A stretch of 64,000 bases of DNA from Palsa-147 sp036513895 (GCA_036513895.1 DATBYF010000137.1:1-64000); one strand, 5' to 3'; positions 1-8,613 are shown, counted from the first letter of the stretch. Made by a program: numbers and translations. Notes: generated by a model from the sequence alone, not told the origin.

Positions 1-582
1 AAACTTGTGTTGATGACGGCCGGTCGCAATGTGGCGATGCCCACCTGCTTGGACATCCGGATTTACCCGAATCGCGACTGGCGCGCGTTTCCGCAGACGC
101 GTGGCCTCATCTTGCAGAACTTCCAACTCCGCTTCGGATTCAACATTGAAAAGAAGAATTCCGGCGCGCAATGCTCCACGGATTTCTTCGCGCGTTTTAC
201 CTACTCCGGAAAACACCACTCGTCGCGGAGAGATTCCTGCGCAGCGCAGGCGATAAAGCTCGCCGGCGGAGACGATATCGAAGCCGCTCCCCTGTTTGGC
301 GAGCAGCTTCAGAATTGACAGATTCGAGTTCGCTTTAACCGAGTAGCAGATCGTAGCCGTCAGGCCGCGAAGCGCCGAGCAGTATGCGCGATAGTTCCCT
401 TCGATAGCCGCGCGGCTATAAACATAAATCGGAGTGCCATGCCGCTCTGCAATTTTTGCGAGCGACATCCGCTCACAGAGAAGATTGCCGCCTTGCCAGT
501 GGAATTGCGGCGTAAATTTTGTCGGATCAATCGGTGAAGCAGGCGGTGAAGCGGGAAGCTTGCTCGGCCCGTGAGATCTCAT
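1..582 (-). CDS. lysA: Diaminopimelate decarboxylase, N-terminal part (runs off left edge)
   Basis: The product decarboxylates meso-diaminopimelate to L-lysine, the last step of lysine synthesis, using pyridoxal phosphate. The 194 visible codons read open to the window edge. They contain GTPIYVYS, then the PLP-lysine motif CYSVKANSNL, then DIVSAGELYR and RVVFSGVGK, as expected for the start of the alanine-racemase-type barrel of LysA. The last visible residues (IRVNPDV, then HIATG and HKF) match the conserved NPDV...TG...KFG stretch. The ATG at 582 lies 8 bases after the stop of the upstream phosphatase gene, so the two are probably cotranscribed. The family is clear; only the C-terminal half is missing because of the window edge. 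Confidence 0.93.
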   Translation of the reverse strand, partial: MRSHGPSKLPASPPASPIDPTKFTPQFHWQGGNLLCERMSLAKIAERHGTPIYVYSRAAIEGNYRAYCSALRGLTATICYSVKANSNLSILKLLAKQGSGFDIVSAGELYRLRCAGISPRRVVFSGVGKTREEIRGALRAGILLFNVESEAELEVLQDEATRLRKRAPVAIRVNPDVQAGGHRHIATGRHQHKF

Positions 583-590
583 ATTTGATC

Positions 591-2342
591 TTAGAGGACC
601 TTCAGGACAACCAGAGTTCTATCATCAAATGCGTGGACCTTGCCGGAAAATAGCTCGACTTCCTCCAGAACGCGGTCAGCTATCTCCGCCGCCGGGCGCG
701 CCGCATGCGCGAGTATGAAATCGCGCAGGCGATCAGTTTCGTAGAATTCACCCGCGGCGTTACTCGTGTCGCTCAATCCATCGGAATAAAACACGAGCAT
801 ATCGCCCGGATCGAGAGTTACGCTCATCTCGTCGTAGCTCACTTCGTCGAGCATGCCCAGCGGAAATCCTTCAAGCTTCATTTTCTCGCAGCGGCCCTCA
901 TGTAAAAGCAGCGGCTGTTCCTGGCCGGCATTCGCGATGCGAAGTCTTCGCTTGCCGCGATGCCACGTTGCGATTGCCACCGTCATGAAGCGCCCTTCGA
1001 TACGGCGCTCGACGATGAGCTGATTCATATCGCGCAAGAGCTGCGCAGGCGGCAACTTTTGCGGCGCAAGACTTCGCAGAATTCCAATCGCTGCCGCGCC
1101 GTAAAGAGCAGCCGCGCTGCCTTTTCCGCTGACATCGCCCATCGCAATCGCGAGCTCCTGCGGCCCGTATCTCAGGAAGTCGTAAATATCGCCGCAAAGT
1201 TCGCGCGAAGATACCACCCTCGCAGCAATGTCGAGGCCAAATTCAGGACCCGGCGCACGCGGCAGCAATGCTCCTTGCAGCCGGCGCGCGGCGTTCAAGT
1301 CTCGTTCCATTCGCGATTCATCGCGGGCCACTTGCTCGTAAAGGCGCGCATTCTCGATCGAAACAGCGAGGTTCGCGGCAAGAATCGAAAGCGCCTGCAC
1401 ATGGTCCGGCGTGAAATAATTCAACTGCGGACTTTCCAAATCCAGAACGCCGATGACTCGATTCTTGTACAACATCGGTACAGCGAGCTCCGAGCGCGTT
1501 TCCGGATTGACGTTCAGATATCGCGGGTCGAGCGAAACATCGGGTACCACGACGGGGCGCTTCAGCGAAGCTGCCGCGCCGACAATTCCCTCGTGAACCG
1601 GAACGGCAAACTTCTCCTGCACGCGCTGGCCAAATTTGACGGTGACACGATGGCGAAAAACCTTCTGGTCCGCGTCGCAGAGAAGAATTGAAAAAATCTG
1701 ATAGTCAATAATCCGCTTCGTGAGCTCAGCGGCGCGCCGGAGAATTTCCTCGACGTCCAGAACCGAACTGGCTTCGCGGCCGACTTCATTCAGCAGCAGC
1801 AGCGTATCGGCTTGATTGCGCACTCGCTCGAAGAGGCGCGCATTTTCAATCGCGCTCGCGATACGTGTAGCCAGCAGCGTCAGAATGTACTGCTGCTCGC
1901 GCGTGAAATAGTCGAGCTGGCGGCTTTGAATATCGAGGACCCCGATCGCCTTTCCCGCCAGCATCAGCGGCACAGCCAGTTCGGAGCGAACGCCGTCAAT
2001 CGCGTTGATATACCGCGGATCTTGGGTCACGTCACTCACTCGCACGGGTCGGCCTGTGGATGCCGCCGTTCCCGTAATTCCTTCGCCCCACGGAATTCGC
2101 CAGTGCTCCAGCACCTCCAGGCTGTAACCTATCGCAAATCGAAAATGAAGCTCCTGGCTCCCAGGCTCCGGCAGAAGCACCGCGAAAATTTCGTAGTCAA
2201 TCAGCCGTTTGATGAGTGCCGACGACTTCGCGAGCACTTCGTCAAGATTCAGAGAGGAATTAATTTCTTGCCCGATCTCGGCAAGTGTAGCCAGCGTTTC
2301 GGCGGAGACGTCAATTGGGGGTTTCAGCTCGATGGGGTCCAT
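591..2342 (-). CDS. GAF-GAF-PP2C (RsbU/SpoIIE-type) serine phosphatase
   Basis: A 583-residue cytosolic regulator with two GAF domains (about residues 30-165 and 200-340), a short helical linker (about 345-375) and a C-terminal PP2C/SpoIIE phosphatase domain. The phosphatase metal sites are visible as AMGDVSGKGSAAALYG near residue 410 and FYSDGLSD near residue 520. Such proteins usually dephosphorylate anti-sigma-factor antagonists in response to a small ligand or redox cue bound by the GAF domains. No partner anti-sigma factor or STAS protein lies nearby, so the target is unknown. It sits between deoC and lysA on the same strand with short gaps, an odd operon position for a stress phosphatase. 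ATG start; the ribosome-binding site is weak (GGAA). Confidence 0.88.
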   Translation of the reverse strand: MDPIELKPPIDVSAETLATLAEIGQEINSSLNLDEVLAKSSALIKRLIDYEIFAVLLPEPGSQELHFRFAIGYSLEVLEHWRIPWGEGITGTAASTGRPVRVSDVTQDPRYINAIDGVRSELAVPLMLAGKAIGVLDIQSRQLDYFTREQQYILTLLATRIASAIENARLFERVRNQADTLLLLNEVGREASSVLDVEEILRRAAELTKRIIDYQIFSILLCDADQKVFRHRVTVKFGQRVQEKFAVPVHEGIVGAAASLKRPVVVPDVSLDPRYLNVNPETRSELAVPMLYKNRVIGVLDLESPQLNYFTPDHVQALSILAANLAVSIENARLYEQVARDESRMERDLNAARRLQGALLPRAPGPEFGLDIAARVVSSRELCGDIYDFLRYGPQELAIAMGDVSGKGSAAALYGAAAIGILRSLAPQKLPPAQLLRDMNQLIVERRIEGRFMTVAIATWHRGKRRLRIANAGQEQPLLLHEGRCEKMKLEGFPLGMLDEVSYDEMSVTLDPGDMLVFYSDGLSDTSNAAGEFYETDRLRDFILAHAARPAAEIADRVLEEVELFSGKVHAFDDRTLVVLKVL

Positions 2343-2370
2343 TCAAATTCCGAACGATTGACGATTTCGT

Positions 2371-3288
2371 TCAATACGACGAAGGTCGCGTGGCGGCAGG
2401 CTCAGCGACCGCACCACGCGCCTGTTCGAGTATTTTCACGCTCGCGCTCGCGCCGATGCGTGTGGCGCCTGCGGCGACCATTTTCTTTACGTCTTCGAGG
2501 CTGCGCACGCCGCCCGCAGCTTTGATGCCGATATCGCCTCCGACTACGGCGCGCATCAGGCTCACGTCTTCAGCCGTCGCGCCTCCAGACGAAAATCCTG
2601 TCGAAGTCTTCACGAAATCAGCGCCGGCATTCTTGGCGGCCATCGATCCTCTAATTTTTTCTTCGATCGTAAGCAGGGCCATTTCCAGAATCACCTTGCA
2701 GATGGCCCCGCCGCGATGGCTCGCTTCCACCACGCCGCGGATATCGGATTCCACCACATCGTCGAGTCCGGATTTCAGCGCGCCGATATTCACGACCATA
2801 TCAATTTCCTGCGCGCCGAGCTTGATGGTTTCATCCGTCTCGTAAATCTTCACTTGCGGCAGCGTCGCTCCCAGCGGAAATCCGACGACGGTGCAGACTT
2901 TCACAGCGCTTCCACGAACGAGCTCCGCCGCTTGCGCCACATTCCAGGGATTGACGCACACGGAAGCGAAACCGAATCGCGTGGCCTCCTCGCACAGCGT
3001 GCGAATTTGATCGCGCGTAGCATCAGGCTTCAACAACGTGTGATCGATCAGGTGAGCAATTCCGGCGTCAACCGAGCTAATTCCCGTAACGGCTGAGATC
3101 CGCGCCGCTCCTGCATCCACCACTTTCTGCGTCTTGTGAATGCAAAGCTGCGCGCAGCGTTCGGTGCACTCGGGGCAAGCGATATCGAGGAAATCGAGGG
3201 CGCGGACGGCCCCCGCGTTTCCTCCGAGCTGCAGGAGGATTTCCTCCGTCACGGACTGAATCAATTGTTCGAGCTGTTCCGAATCCAA
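2371..3288 (-). CDS. deoC: Deoxyribose-phosphate aldolase with Cys-rich, encapsulation-peptide-like N-terminus
   Basis: DeoC splits 2-deoxyribose-5-phosphate into glyceraldehyde-3-phosphate and acetaldehyde. The class I aldolase core covers about residues 73-295, with LIDHTLLKPDAT, the EIDMVVN aspartate, the Schiff-base lysine in DFVKTSTGF and the second lysine in GIKAAGGVRS. I chose a TTG start at 3288 because GGAG sits 8 bases upstream and any earlier start would lie inside rpiB; the protein is then 305 residues, about 70 more than the simplest DeoC. The extra N-terminus starts with an amphipathic helix (LEQLIQSVTEEILLQL, residues 6-21) followed by CPECTERCAQLC (Cys 38, 41, 45, 49). The helix resembles encapsulation peptides of microcompartment enzymes. 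The stop lies 28 bases before the phosphatase gene. The aldolase call is firm; the targeting idea is inference. Confidence 0.9.
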   Translation of the reverse strand: MDSEQLEQLIQSVTEEILLQLGGNAGAVRALDFLDIACPECTERCAQLCIHKTQKVVDAGAARISAVTGISSVDAGIAHLIDHTLLKPDATRDQIRTLCEEATRFGFASVCVNPWNVAQAAELVRGSAVKVCTVVGFPLGATLPQVKIYETDETIKLGAQEIDMVVNIGALKSGLDDVVESDIRGVVEASHRGGAICKVILEMALLTIEEKIRGSMAAKNAGADFVKTSTGFSSGGATAEDVSLMRAVVGGDIGIKAAGGVRSLEDVKKMVAAGATRIGASASVKILEQARGAVAEPAATRPSSY

Positions 3289-3344
3289 CTGAGCCGCTCC
3301 GACAGCACGCCACCGAGTCCGGGCAGGCCAAGCATCAAGCCGTT

Positions 3345-3971
3345 TTAGGGCTTGCGATGCCGGTCTTCGATGGCACAAATTTTGTCCACGCGCTTCTGAT
3401 GGCGGCCGCCCCCAAATTCCGTTTCTAGCCACACCGCCAGAATCTCACGCGCCGCGTCCGCTGGGATGAGGCGCGCGCCAAGAGAGAGTATGTTGGCGTC
3501 GTTGTGTTCGCGGCTGTTACGCGCGGTAGCTCTATCATAACATAGCGCTGCGCGCGCTCCGGGAACCTTGTTCGCCGCGATGGAAGAGCCAATTCCCGCG
3601 CTATCTATTACGACGCCGCGCCACGCGTCGCCGCGCACGACCGCGTTTGCCACGGCTTCCGCGAAATCGGGATAATCCACCGGCTCAACGCTGGAAGTCC
3701 CAAGATCAAGCGGAGTGTATCCCCAGTCGCGCACATAGGCCTTCAAATCTTCTTTCAGCGCGAAGCCGCCGTGATCCGAGCCCAGCGCTACGACGCGCCC
3801 GAAGTGCGAATGCGCGCTCTGCTTTGACACGTCCGTAACGCGTAGTGTGATTCTGCGGCGCTCCACTTCGTCAGCAGCAAGCGGCGTGATCAAAGTATCG
3901 GGCGCTATCGTGAGTTCCCCGCCGTCCGGCGTGTCTTCGAGGTCGCGCGTGGTGAGGACGGGTCGAGGCAC
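3345..3971 (-). CDS. rpiB: RpiB/LacAB-family sugar-phosphate isomerase with extra N-terminal domain
   Basis: The family interconverts ribose-5-phosphate and ribulose-5-phosphate. Residues 58-208 form the RpiB fold: GSDHGGFALKEDL (from residue 64), DSAGIGSSIAANK (123-135) and NSREHNDANILSLG (from 152). The position of the usual catalytic Cys (CGTGIG in classical RpiB) is Asp123 here, so the catalytic base must differ. Residues 1-50 are an added domain (LTTRDLEDTPDGGEL, then TLITPLAADEVERRR) that by eye resembles the N-terminal segment of EutT/EutQ-type microcompartment proteins. The start is GTG, 2 bases after the hpt stop, with no good Shine-Dalgarno sequence, which suggests translational coupling. 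deoC follows 56 bases downstream. The family is certain; the exact substrate is not. Confidence 0.87.
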   Translation of the reverse strand: MPRPVLTTRDLEDTPDGGELTIAPDTLITPLAADEVERRRITLRVTDVSKQSAHSHFGRVVALGSDHGGFALKEDLKAYVRDWGYTPLDLGTSSVEPVDYPDFAEAVANAVVRGDAWRGVVIDSAGIGSSIAANKVPGARAALCYDRATARNSREHNDANILSLGARLIPADAAREILAVWLETEFGGGRHQKRVDKICAIEDRHRKP

Positions 3972-3973
3972 GG

Positions 3974-4531
3974 CTAGTCTGGTGGCAGGGAGAGCACGCA
4001 GACGTCCTTTAGATTACGGTATCGCTCGCCGTAATCAAGGCCGTAGCCGACGACGAATTCGTTAGGGATTGCAAATCCGATGTAATCGGCGTTCACATCC
4101 TTAATTAATCGGCGCGAAGGTTTGTCGAGGAGCGCGGCGATTTTAAGCACGCGCGGCCGCCGCTGCTGAAGTATCCGCCGCAGATAGCTCAGTGTCAGCC
4201 CGGTATCGAGAATGTCCTCGACGAGAATCACATTGAGCCCCTCGATGCTGCTGTCGAGGTCCTTCAACACGCGCACCTGTCCCGAACTTTCTTTACCCTT
4301 GCCGTAACTTGAAACTGCGATGAAATCGAGTGAAGTGTCCAGATTGATCTCGCGAATTAGATCCGAAAGGAAAATGCAAGCGCCTTTTAGAACGCCAACA
4401 AGATGCAAGCGCTCGCCCTTGAAATCTTTTGTAATCTGCTGGGCGACTTCTTGGACGCGCTTCTTGATTGCGGCTCGGCGAATGAGGACTTTGAGATGGT
4501 TGCGCCCTTTTTCAGACCCCTTTTCAGTCAT
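3974..4531 (-). CDS. hpt: Hypoxanthine phosphoribosyltransferase
   Basis: This purine-salvage enzyme joins hypoxanthine or guanine to PRPP to give IMP or GMP. The 185-residue length is normal. Visible motifs are the LKGACIFLSDL loop (about 48-58), the flexible-loop region SSYGKGKESSG, the PRPP-binding signature VILVEDILDTGLTLS (101-115) and the base-binding FVVGYGLDYGERYR near the C-terminus. The ATG at 4531 has AGGGGA about 9 bases upstream. It heads the tight rpiB-deoC group, so purine nucleoside breakdown (base salvage here, pentose and deoxypentose phosphates in the next two genes) is a sensible shared theme. The gap to def upstream is 90 bases and holds a weak hairpin. Confidence 0.95.
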   Translation of the reverse strand: MTEKGSEKGRNHLKVLIRRAAIKKRVQEVAQQITKDFKGERLHLVGVLKGACIFLSDLIREINLDTSLDFIAVSSYGKGKESSGQVRVLKDLDSSIEGLNVILVEDILDTGLTLSYLRRILQQRRPRVLKIAALLDKPSRRLIKDVNADYIGFAIPNEFVVGYGLDYGERYRNLKDVCVLSLPPD

Positions 4532-4578
4532 TGATGATTATCCCCTCGCGAGAAGGCGGGTACTCTAACTCACGGCGA

Positions 4579-4606
4579 TGGGGATGACAAGAAGACGAAA
4601 TCCCCA
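4579..4606 (-). other. Small hairpin between def and hpt
   Basis: A 7-base inverted repeat (TGGGGAT and ATCCCCA) with a 14-base loop lies in the 90-base gap between def and hpt. No T-run follows on the minus strand, so it is not a convincing intrinsic terminator. It may be an RNA fold in the transcript or chance. Confidence 0.25.
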
Positions 4607-4621
4607 CGTGGAATCGTGCGA

Positions 4622-5206
4622 TCAAGTCAATCGCAGTGCCGCGCGGGCTTCGTTGATCGACTTGTCTTTCCAATGCCGCGAAAAATTCTCGAGGGACGAA
4701 AACGAGCGGCTGTTCATCCGGTCAATATAGAGCGTGCCGAGCAGATGATCGATCTCATGCTGCAAAATACGGGCGTACCATCCCGAGGCTTCGATGACCT
4801 TCGGCTTGCCGCGCTCGTCGAGACATTCCACGCGTATAGAGCGAGCACGAGGCACGATCGCTGAAAATCCCGGCAAGCTAAGACAGCCCTCGTAGAATTC
4901 CACTTTCTGCGTGCTCATCTTCCGGATTCTCGGATTGATGATGACGTGAAAAGGTACGGCCTTTCGTTCGCGCTCGGCCAGTTTTTCCCTCGAAGCATCC
5001 TTGTGATAGTCCTCGAGATCTTCAATCACCGCGATCTGCAACGATACTCCGATCTGCGGCGCGGCAAGGCCCACGCCCGGAGCATCGCGCATTGTCTCGC
5101 GCATCTTCTCAATGAGCTTGCGAGTCGAATTGCTGGAAATCTCGGCCAGAGTAAGCGGATGGGCTTTCTGCCTCAAGACTGGTTCGCCTACATGGACGAT
5201 TTTCAA
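4622..5206 (-). CDS. def: Peptide deformylase
   Basis: Removes the formyl group from the N-terminal methionine of new proteins, using a ferrous or zinc ion. All three family motifs are intact: GVGLAAPQIG (44-53), EGCLSLPG (106-113, with the metal-binding Cys) and HEIDH (150-154, two metal-binding His and the catalytic Glu). Length 194 is slightly above the E. coli protein, with an insertion around residues 65-82 (DLEDYHKDASREKLAE). The start is a TTG; no ATG or GTG is available upstream in frame, and an AAGGA lies 13 bases before it. It may begin the minus-strand series that continues with hpt. fmt, its usual partner, is not in the window. Confidence 0.95.
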   Translation of the reverse strand: MKIVHVGEPVLRQKAHPLTLAEISSNSTRKLIEKMRETMRDAPGVGLAAPQIGVSLQIAVIEDLEDYHKDASREKLAERERKAVPFHVIINPRIRKMSTQKVEFYEGCLSLPGFSAIVPRARSIRVECLDERGKPKVIEASGWYARILQHEIDHLLGTLYIDRMNSRSFSSLENFSRHWKDKSINEARAALRLT

Positions 5207-5457
5207 GAGCGCGCACCGATCCTTGTCATGCGGAACATTTACTCCAACCCATCCATATTACCGCGAGGCCACGACCGCGCAATCCTCGTTTCGGACTCAG
5301 AAACTCAAAAACCAGTCGCGTGAAGCACACGAAACTCTGTAACTCAGCGCGAATAAACTGTTCGATGCGCATTGTTTTGCGAACCCGCAGCGTCCTGAAA
5401 TTCGATGTGCTAACCTTCGGTTCGACGACTTCATACATCGAGCGCCTATCTCTTTCA

Positions 5458-6615
5458 ATGTTTTCAGATCGCACAAATTGGAATCTTCAGCCGAATCGTC
5501 TCAGCAACGCGCTCGACCGGCACCGGGCCGCGAAAAAGCACCTCCTCGATTTGACTGCCTCCAATCCCACTCAATGCGGATTCGCCTACGACGGCAGCTC
5601 AATTCTTGGAGCACTTGGCAATCCCTCCGCGCTGGTTTACGAGCCCGAGCCACGCGGACTCGCAGAAGCGCGACGCGCAGTCGCAAAGTATTACGCGGAT
5701 CGAGGGTTGCCGATAGATACCGCGGACATTATTTTAGCCACGAGCACCAGCGAAGTTTATTCGTACGTCTTGCGAGCCCTCTGTAATCCCGGCGATGAAA
5801 TCTTGATTCCGCAGCCGAGTTACCCTCTTTTCGAGCTTTTGGCGCAAATTCAAGACGTCAAACTGTTTCAGTACAACCTTGTTTACGATCATGGTTGGCA
5901 GATTGATTTCCATTCGCTTGAGCGCGCAATTACTCCACGCACTCGCGCTGTCATCGTCGTTCATCCGAATAATCCAACTGGGCATTACGTTAAAGCAGCG
6001 GAAATGGCGCAACTCAACGCAATTTGTTCCGCTCGGGCCTTGGCGCTTGTCGCTGACGAAGTCTTTTTGGATTTCAATATCACGGGCGATCCGTCAGCCA
6101 GCCTCGCCGCAAATGACGCAGCCTTGACGTTCACGATGAGTGGCATTTCAAAGATTTGCGGCCTGCCGCAAATGAAAACCGCCTGGCTAATCACCAGCGG
6201 CCCTCGAGAGCTGAAGACGCAAGCGCTCGCGCGTCTCGAAGTCATCGCCGACACGTATCTCTCCATGAACGCGCCGATCCAGGCAGCGCTGCCCACTTTT
6301 CTGGGCCAGCGGCATAGCATTCAAAGCCAAATTAAGGAACGCGTCAGGCACAATCTGGACCAACTCGACGCGCAACTCGCGCTACACAAAACATGCACAC
6401 GCCTGAAGCTCGAAGGCGGATGGTACGCAGTACTTCGCGTGCCCGCGACGCGCTCGGATGAAGATCTCGCGATCAACTTGCTAGAAAATCAAGGAGTCTA
6501 CGTTCATCCGGGACATTTCTTCGACTTCGAATCCGATGGCTATTTGATCGTGAGCCTCATCACGCCGCCTGCAGATTTTGCGGAAGGCATTAAACGCCTA
6601 CTTTCAATGCTCTAA
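5458..6615 (+). CDS. PLP-dependent aminotransferase, class I/II
   Basis: A fold-type I aminotransferase of 385 residues. Visible features are the N-terminal NPTQCGFAYD, the cofactor-phosphate region ATSTSEVYSYVLRALCNPGDEILIPQPSYP (split as STSEVYSY and PGDEILIPQPSYP), VVHPNNPTGHYV, LVADEVFLDF, the PLP lysine in TMSGISKICGLPQMK and the C-terminal substrate arginine region YVHPGHFFDF. The closest general type is alanine/aspartate/aromatic aminotransferases; the substrate cannot be read from sequence. The open frame extends upstream to 5320, but I take the ATG at 5458 because homology starts there (DRTNWNL). The Shine-Dalgarno sequence is poor. It is divergent from def, with a 250-base promoter region between them. 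Confidence 0.88.
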   Translation: MFSDRTNWNLQPNRLSNALDRHRAAKKHLLDLTASNPTQCGFAYDGSSILGALGNPSALVYEPEPRGLAEARRAVAKYYADRGLPIDTADIILATSTSEVYSYVLRALCNPGDEILIPQPSYPLFELLAQIQDVKLFQYNLVYDHGWQIDFHSLERAITPRTRAVIVVHPNNPTGHYVKAAEMAQLNAICSARALALVADEVFLDFNITGDPSASLAANDAALTFTMSGISKICGLPQMKTAWLITSGPRELKTQALARLEVIADTYLSMNAPIQAALPTFLGQRHSIQSQIKERVRHNLDQLDAQLALHKTCTRLKLEGGWYAVLRVPATRSDEDLAINLLENQGVYVHPGHFFDFESDGYLIVSLITPPADFAEGIKRLLSML

Positions 6616-6778
6616 TTTCAAACCGCTTTCGCGGCGCCTGAGCTAAGCGAGTACAGCAACACCACTTTTGTCCCCGCTTGCGAATTCAGCCGATATATCG
6701 GAAGCTATTTTCCTCCCCTGATGTGTGATAGCGATTCAGAAATGTGCGGGGAAGACTCAGGCTGGCCTAACACATACG

Positions 6779-8530
6779 ATGCCCGAACCCACTCAGGCAG
6801 TCCGCGCGGCCTACTTTTCCATGGAAATTGCGCTTTCGGCCGACATCCCCACGTATTCCGGAGGCCTTGGTGTGCTTGCCGGAGATACGTTGCGCTCGGC
6901 TGCAGACGCCGGCATGCCTCTCGCGGCCGTCACGCTGCTTTATCGCCATGGCTACTTCGACCAGCATCTCGATGAGAACGGAACGCAAACCGAGACACCG
7001 ACTTCCTGGAATCCGGAATCAGTGCTTGAGCCGCTGGACGCTCGCGCGACAATCGTCATCGAAGGTCGCAAGGTTGTCCTCCGCGCATGGCGATACTCGG
7101 TCCACGGCGTTAGTGGTTCGATTGTGCCCGTCTATCTCCTCGACTCGGCGCTCCCAGAGAACAGCGAGTTCGACCAGACGATAACGGAGAATCTCTACGG
7201 CGGAGACACGCGCTACCGTCTTTGCCAGGAAGTGGCCCTGGGCATCGGCGGCGTCGAAATGTTGGCTGCGCTCGGCCACAAGAATCTCGCCAACTACCAC
7301 ATGAACGAAGGCCACGCTTCCCTGCTCACCATTGCCCTGCTGGAAGCGCGCATGCGCAGCCGTCCACTCACAAAAGTCACCGACGAAGACATGGAATATT
7401 TGAAGCGGAAATGTATTTTCACGACGCATACACCAGTGCCTGCGGGGCACGATCAATTCCAGAAAGATCTCGTTCGTAGCGTTCTTGGCGATGAGCGGAC
7501 GGACCTGCTCGAAAAGCTCGGTTGCTTCACTGCCGACATCTTGAATTTGACTTATCTGGGTTTTCGCAGCTCGGGTTACATCAATGGCGTCGCGATGCTT
7601 CATGCAGAAGTATCGCGAAAGATGTTCCCCGATTATGCCGTTCACGCGATCACAAACGGTGTTCACGCAGGCACGTGGACGTCTCCTGCGTTCCAGGAGC
7701 TATACGACCGGCACATTCCGGACTGGCGCCGCGACAATAATTATCTTCGCCATGCCATCGGAATCCCGCTTGAAGAAATTCAGGATGCGCACGCCCGCGC
7801 CAAAGAGGAGTTGCTGAAGGAGATTCAACAATCCACCGGCGTGCAGTTCGATGAGAACGCGATGACCATCGGCTTTGCGCGCCGGGTCGCCACATACAAA
7901 CGCGCCGACTTCCTGTTTTCCGATCCGGAGCGGCTGAAATCGATTGCCCATCGCGTCGGCGCGATCCAAATTGTATACGCGGGAAAAGCACACCCCCACG
8001 ATGAACCGGCCAAGGCCCTGATCCATCGCGTTTTTGAACAGATGGCGGCGCTGAAAAACGTTATTCGCATCGTCTACGTTCCCAACTACGGCATGCGCTG
8101 GGCACAACTTCTCACGGCCGGAGTGGACCTTTGGCTCAACACTCCGATACGGCCCTACGAAGCATCCGGCACCAGCGGCATGAAAGCCGCCATGAATGGC
8201 GTTCCGAGTTTCAGCGTTCCCGACGGCTGGTGGCCTGAAGGCCACGTGGAAGGCGCAACCGGATGGGACATCGCCATCAAAGAAAATTCAGAACTGCACT
8301 GCAGTGAAATGGCCTCGATGTACGAGAAATTGGAGTTCACGATTCTTCCGATGTTCTATAAGCGACGGAATTCTTATGCGGAAGTCATGCGGAACTCGAT
8401 TGCGCTGAATGGTTCGTTTTTTAACACCCAGAGAATGCTCTCGCAATACATCCTGAACGCTTATTTTCAGGATGACAAAGAAGTCCGCACGAAAAAGCCG
8501 ACGAAAAAACCATCCGAAATCACAGTGTAG
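6779..8530 (+). CDS. glgP: Alpha-glucan (maltodextrin/glycogen) phosphorylase, short GT35 type
   Basis: Releases glucose-1-phosphate from alpha-1,4-glucans by phosphorolysis. At about 583 residues it belongs to the short alpha-glucan phosphorylase type, without the long N-terminal region of E. coli GlgP. Visible are YFSMEIALSADIPTYSGGLG, LANYHMNEGHASLL, FTTHTPVPAGHDQF, TNGVHAGTWTSP, GFARRVATYKRADFLF, AGKAHPHDEPAK and the PLP-binding lysine segment EASGTSGMKAAMNGVPSFSV, all in the right order. The frame is open from 6725; the ATG at 6779 (MPEPTQ) is the likely start because conserved residues begin just after it. It stands alone, with an inverted-repeat element downstream. Role: glycogen or maltodextrin mobilisation. 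Confidence 0.93.
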   Translation: MPEPTQAVRAAYFSMEIALSADIPTYSGGLGVLAGDTLRSAADAGMPLAAVTLLYRHGYFDQHLDENGTQTETPTSWNPESVLEPLDARATIVIEGRKVVLRAWRYSVHGVSGSIVPVYLLDSALPENSEFDQTITENLYGGDTRYRLCQEVALGIGGVEMLAALGHKNLANYHMNEGHASLLTIALLEARMRSRPLTKVTDEDMEYLKRKCIFTTHTPVPAGHDQFQKDLVRSVLGDERTDLLEKLGCFTADILNLTYLGFRSSGYINGVAMLHAEVSRKMFPDYAVHAITNGVHAGTWTSPAFQELYDRHIPDWRRDNNYLRHAIGIPLEEIQDAHARAKEELLKEIQQSTGVQFDENAMTIGFARRVATYKRADFLFSDPERLKSIAHRVGAIQIVYAGKAHPHDEPAKALIHRVFEQMAALKNVIRIVYVPNYGMRWAQLLTAGVDLWLNTPIRPYEASGTSGMKAAMNGVPSFSVPDGWWPEGHVEGATGWDIAIKENSELHCSEMASMYEKLEFTILPMFYKRRNSYAEVMRNSIALNGSFFNTQRMLSQYILNAYFQDDKEVRTKKPTKKPSEITV

Positions 8531-8613
8531 CAAGTGTGTAGAGTTGGCTCTTCAGCGCCTGTGGCCGCCAATTGTGTGTTTTCCCGAATCGGCACACAGG
8601 CGCGGAAGACACC

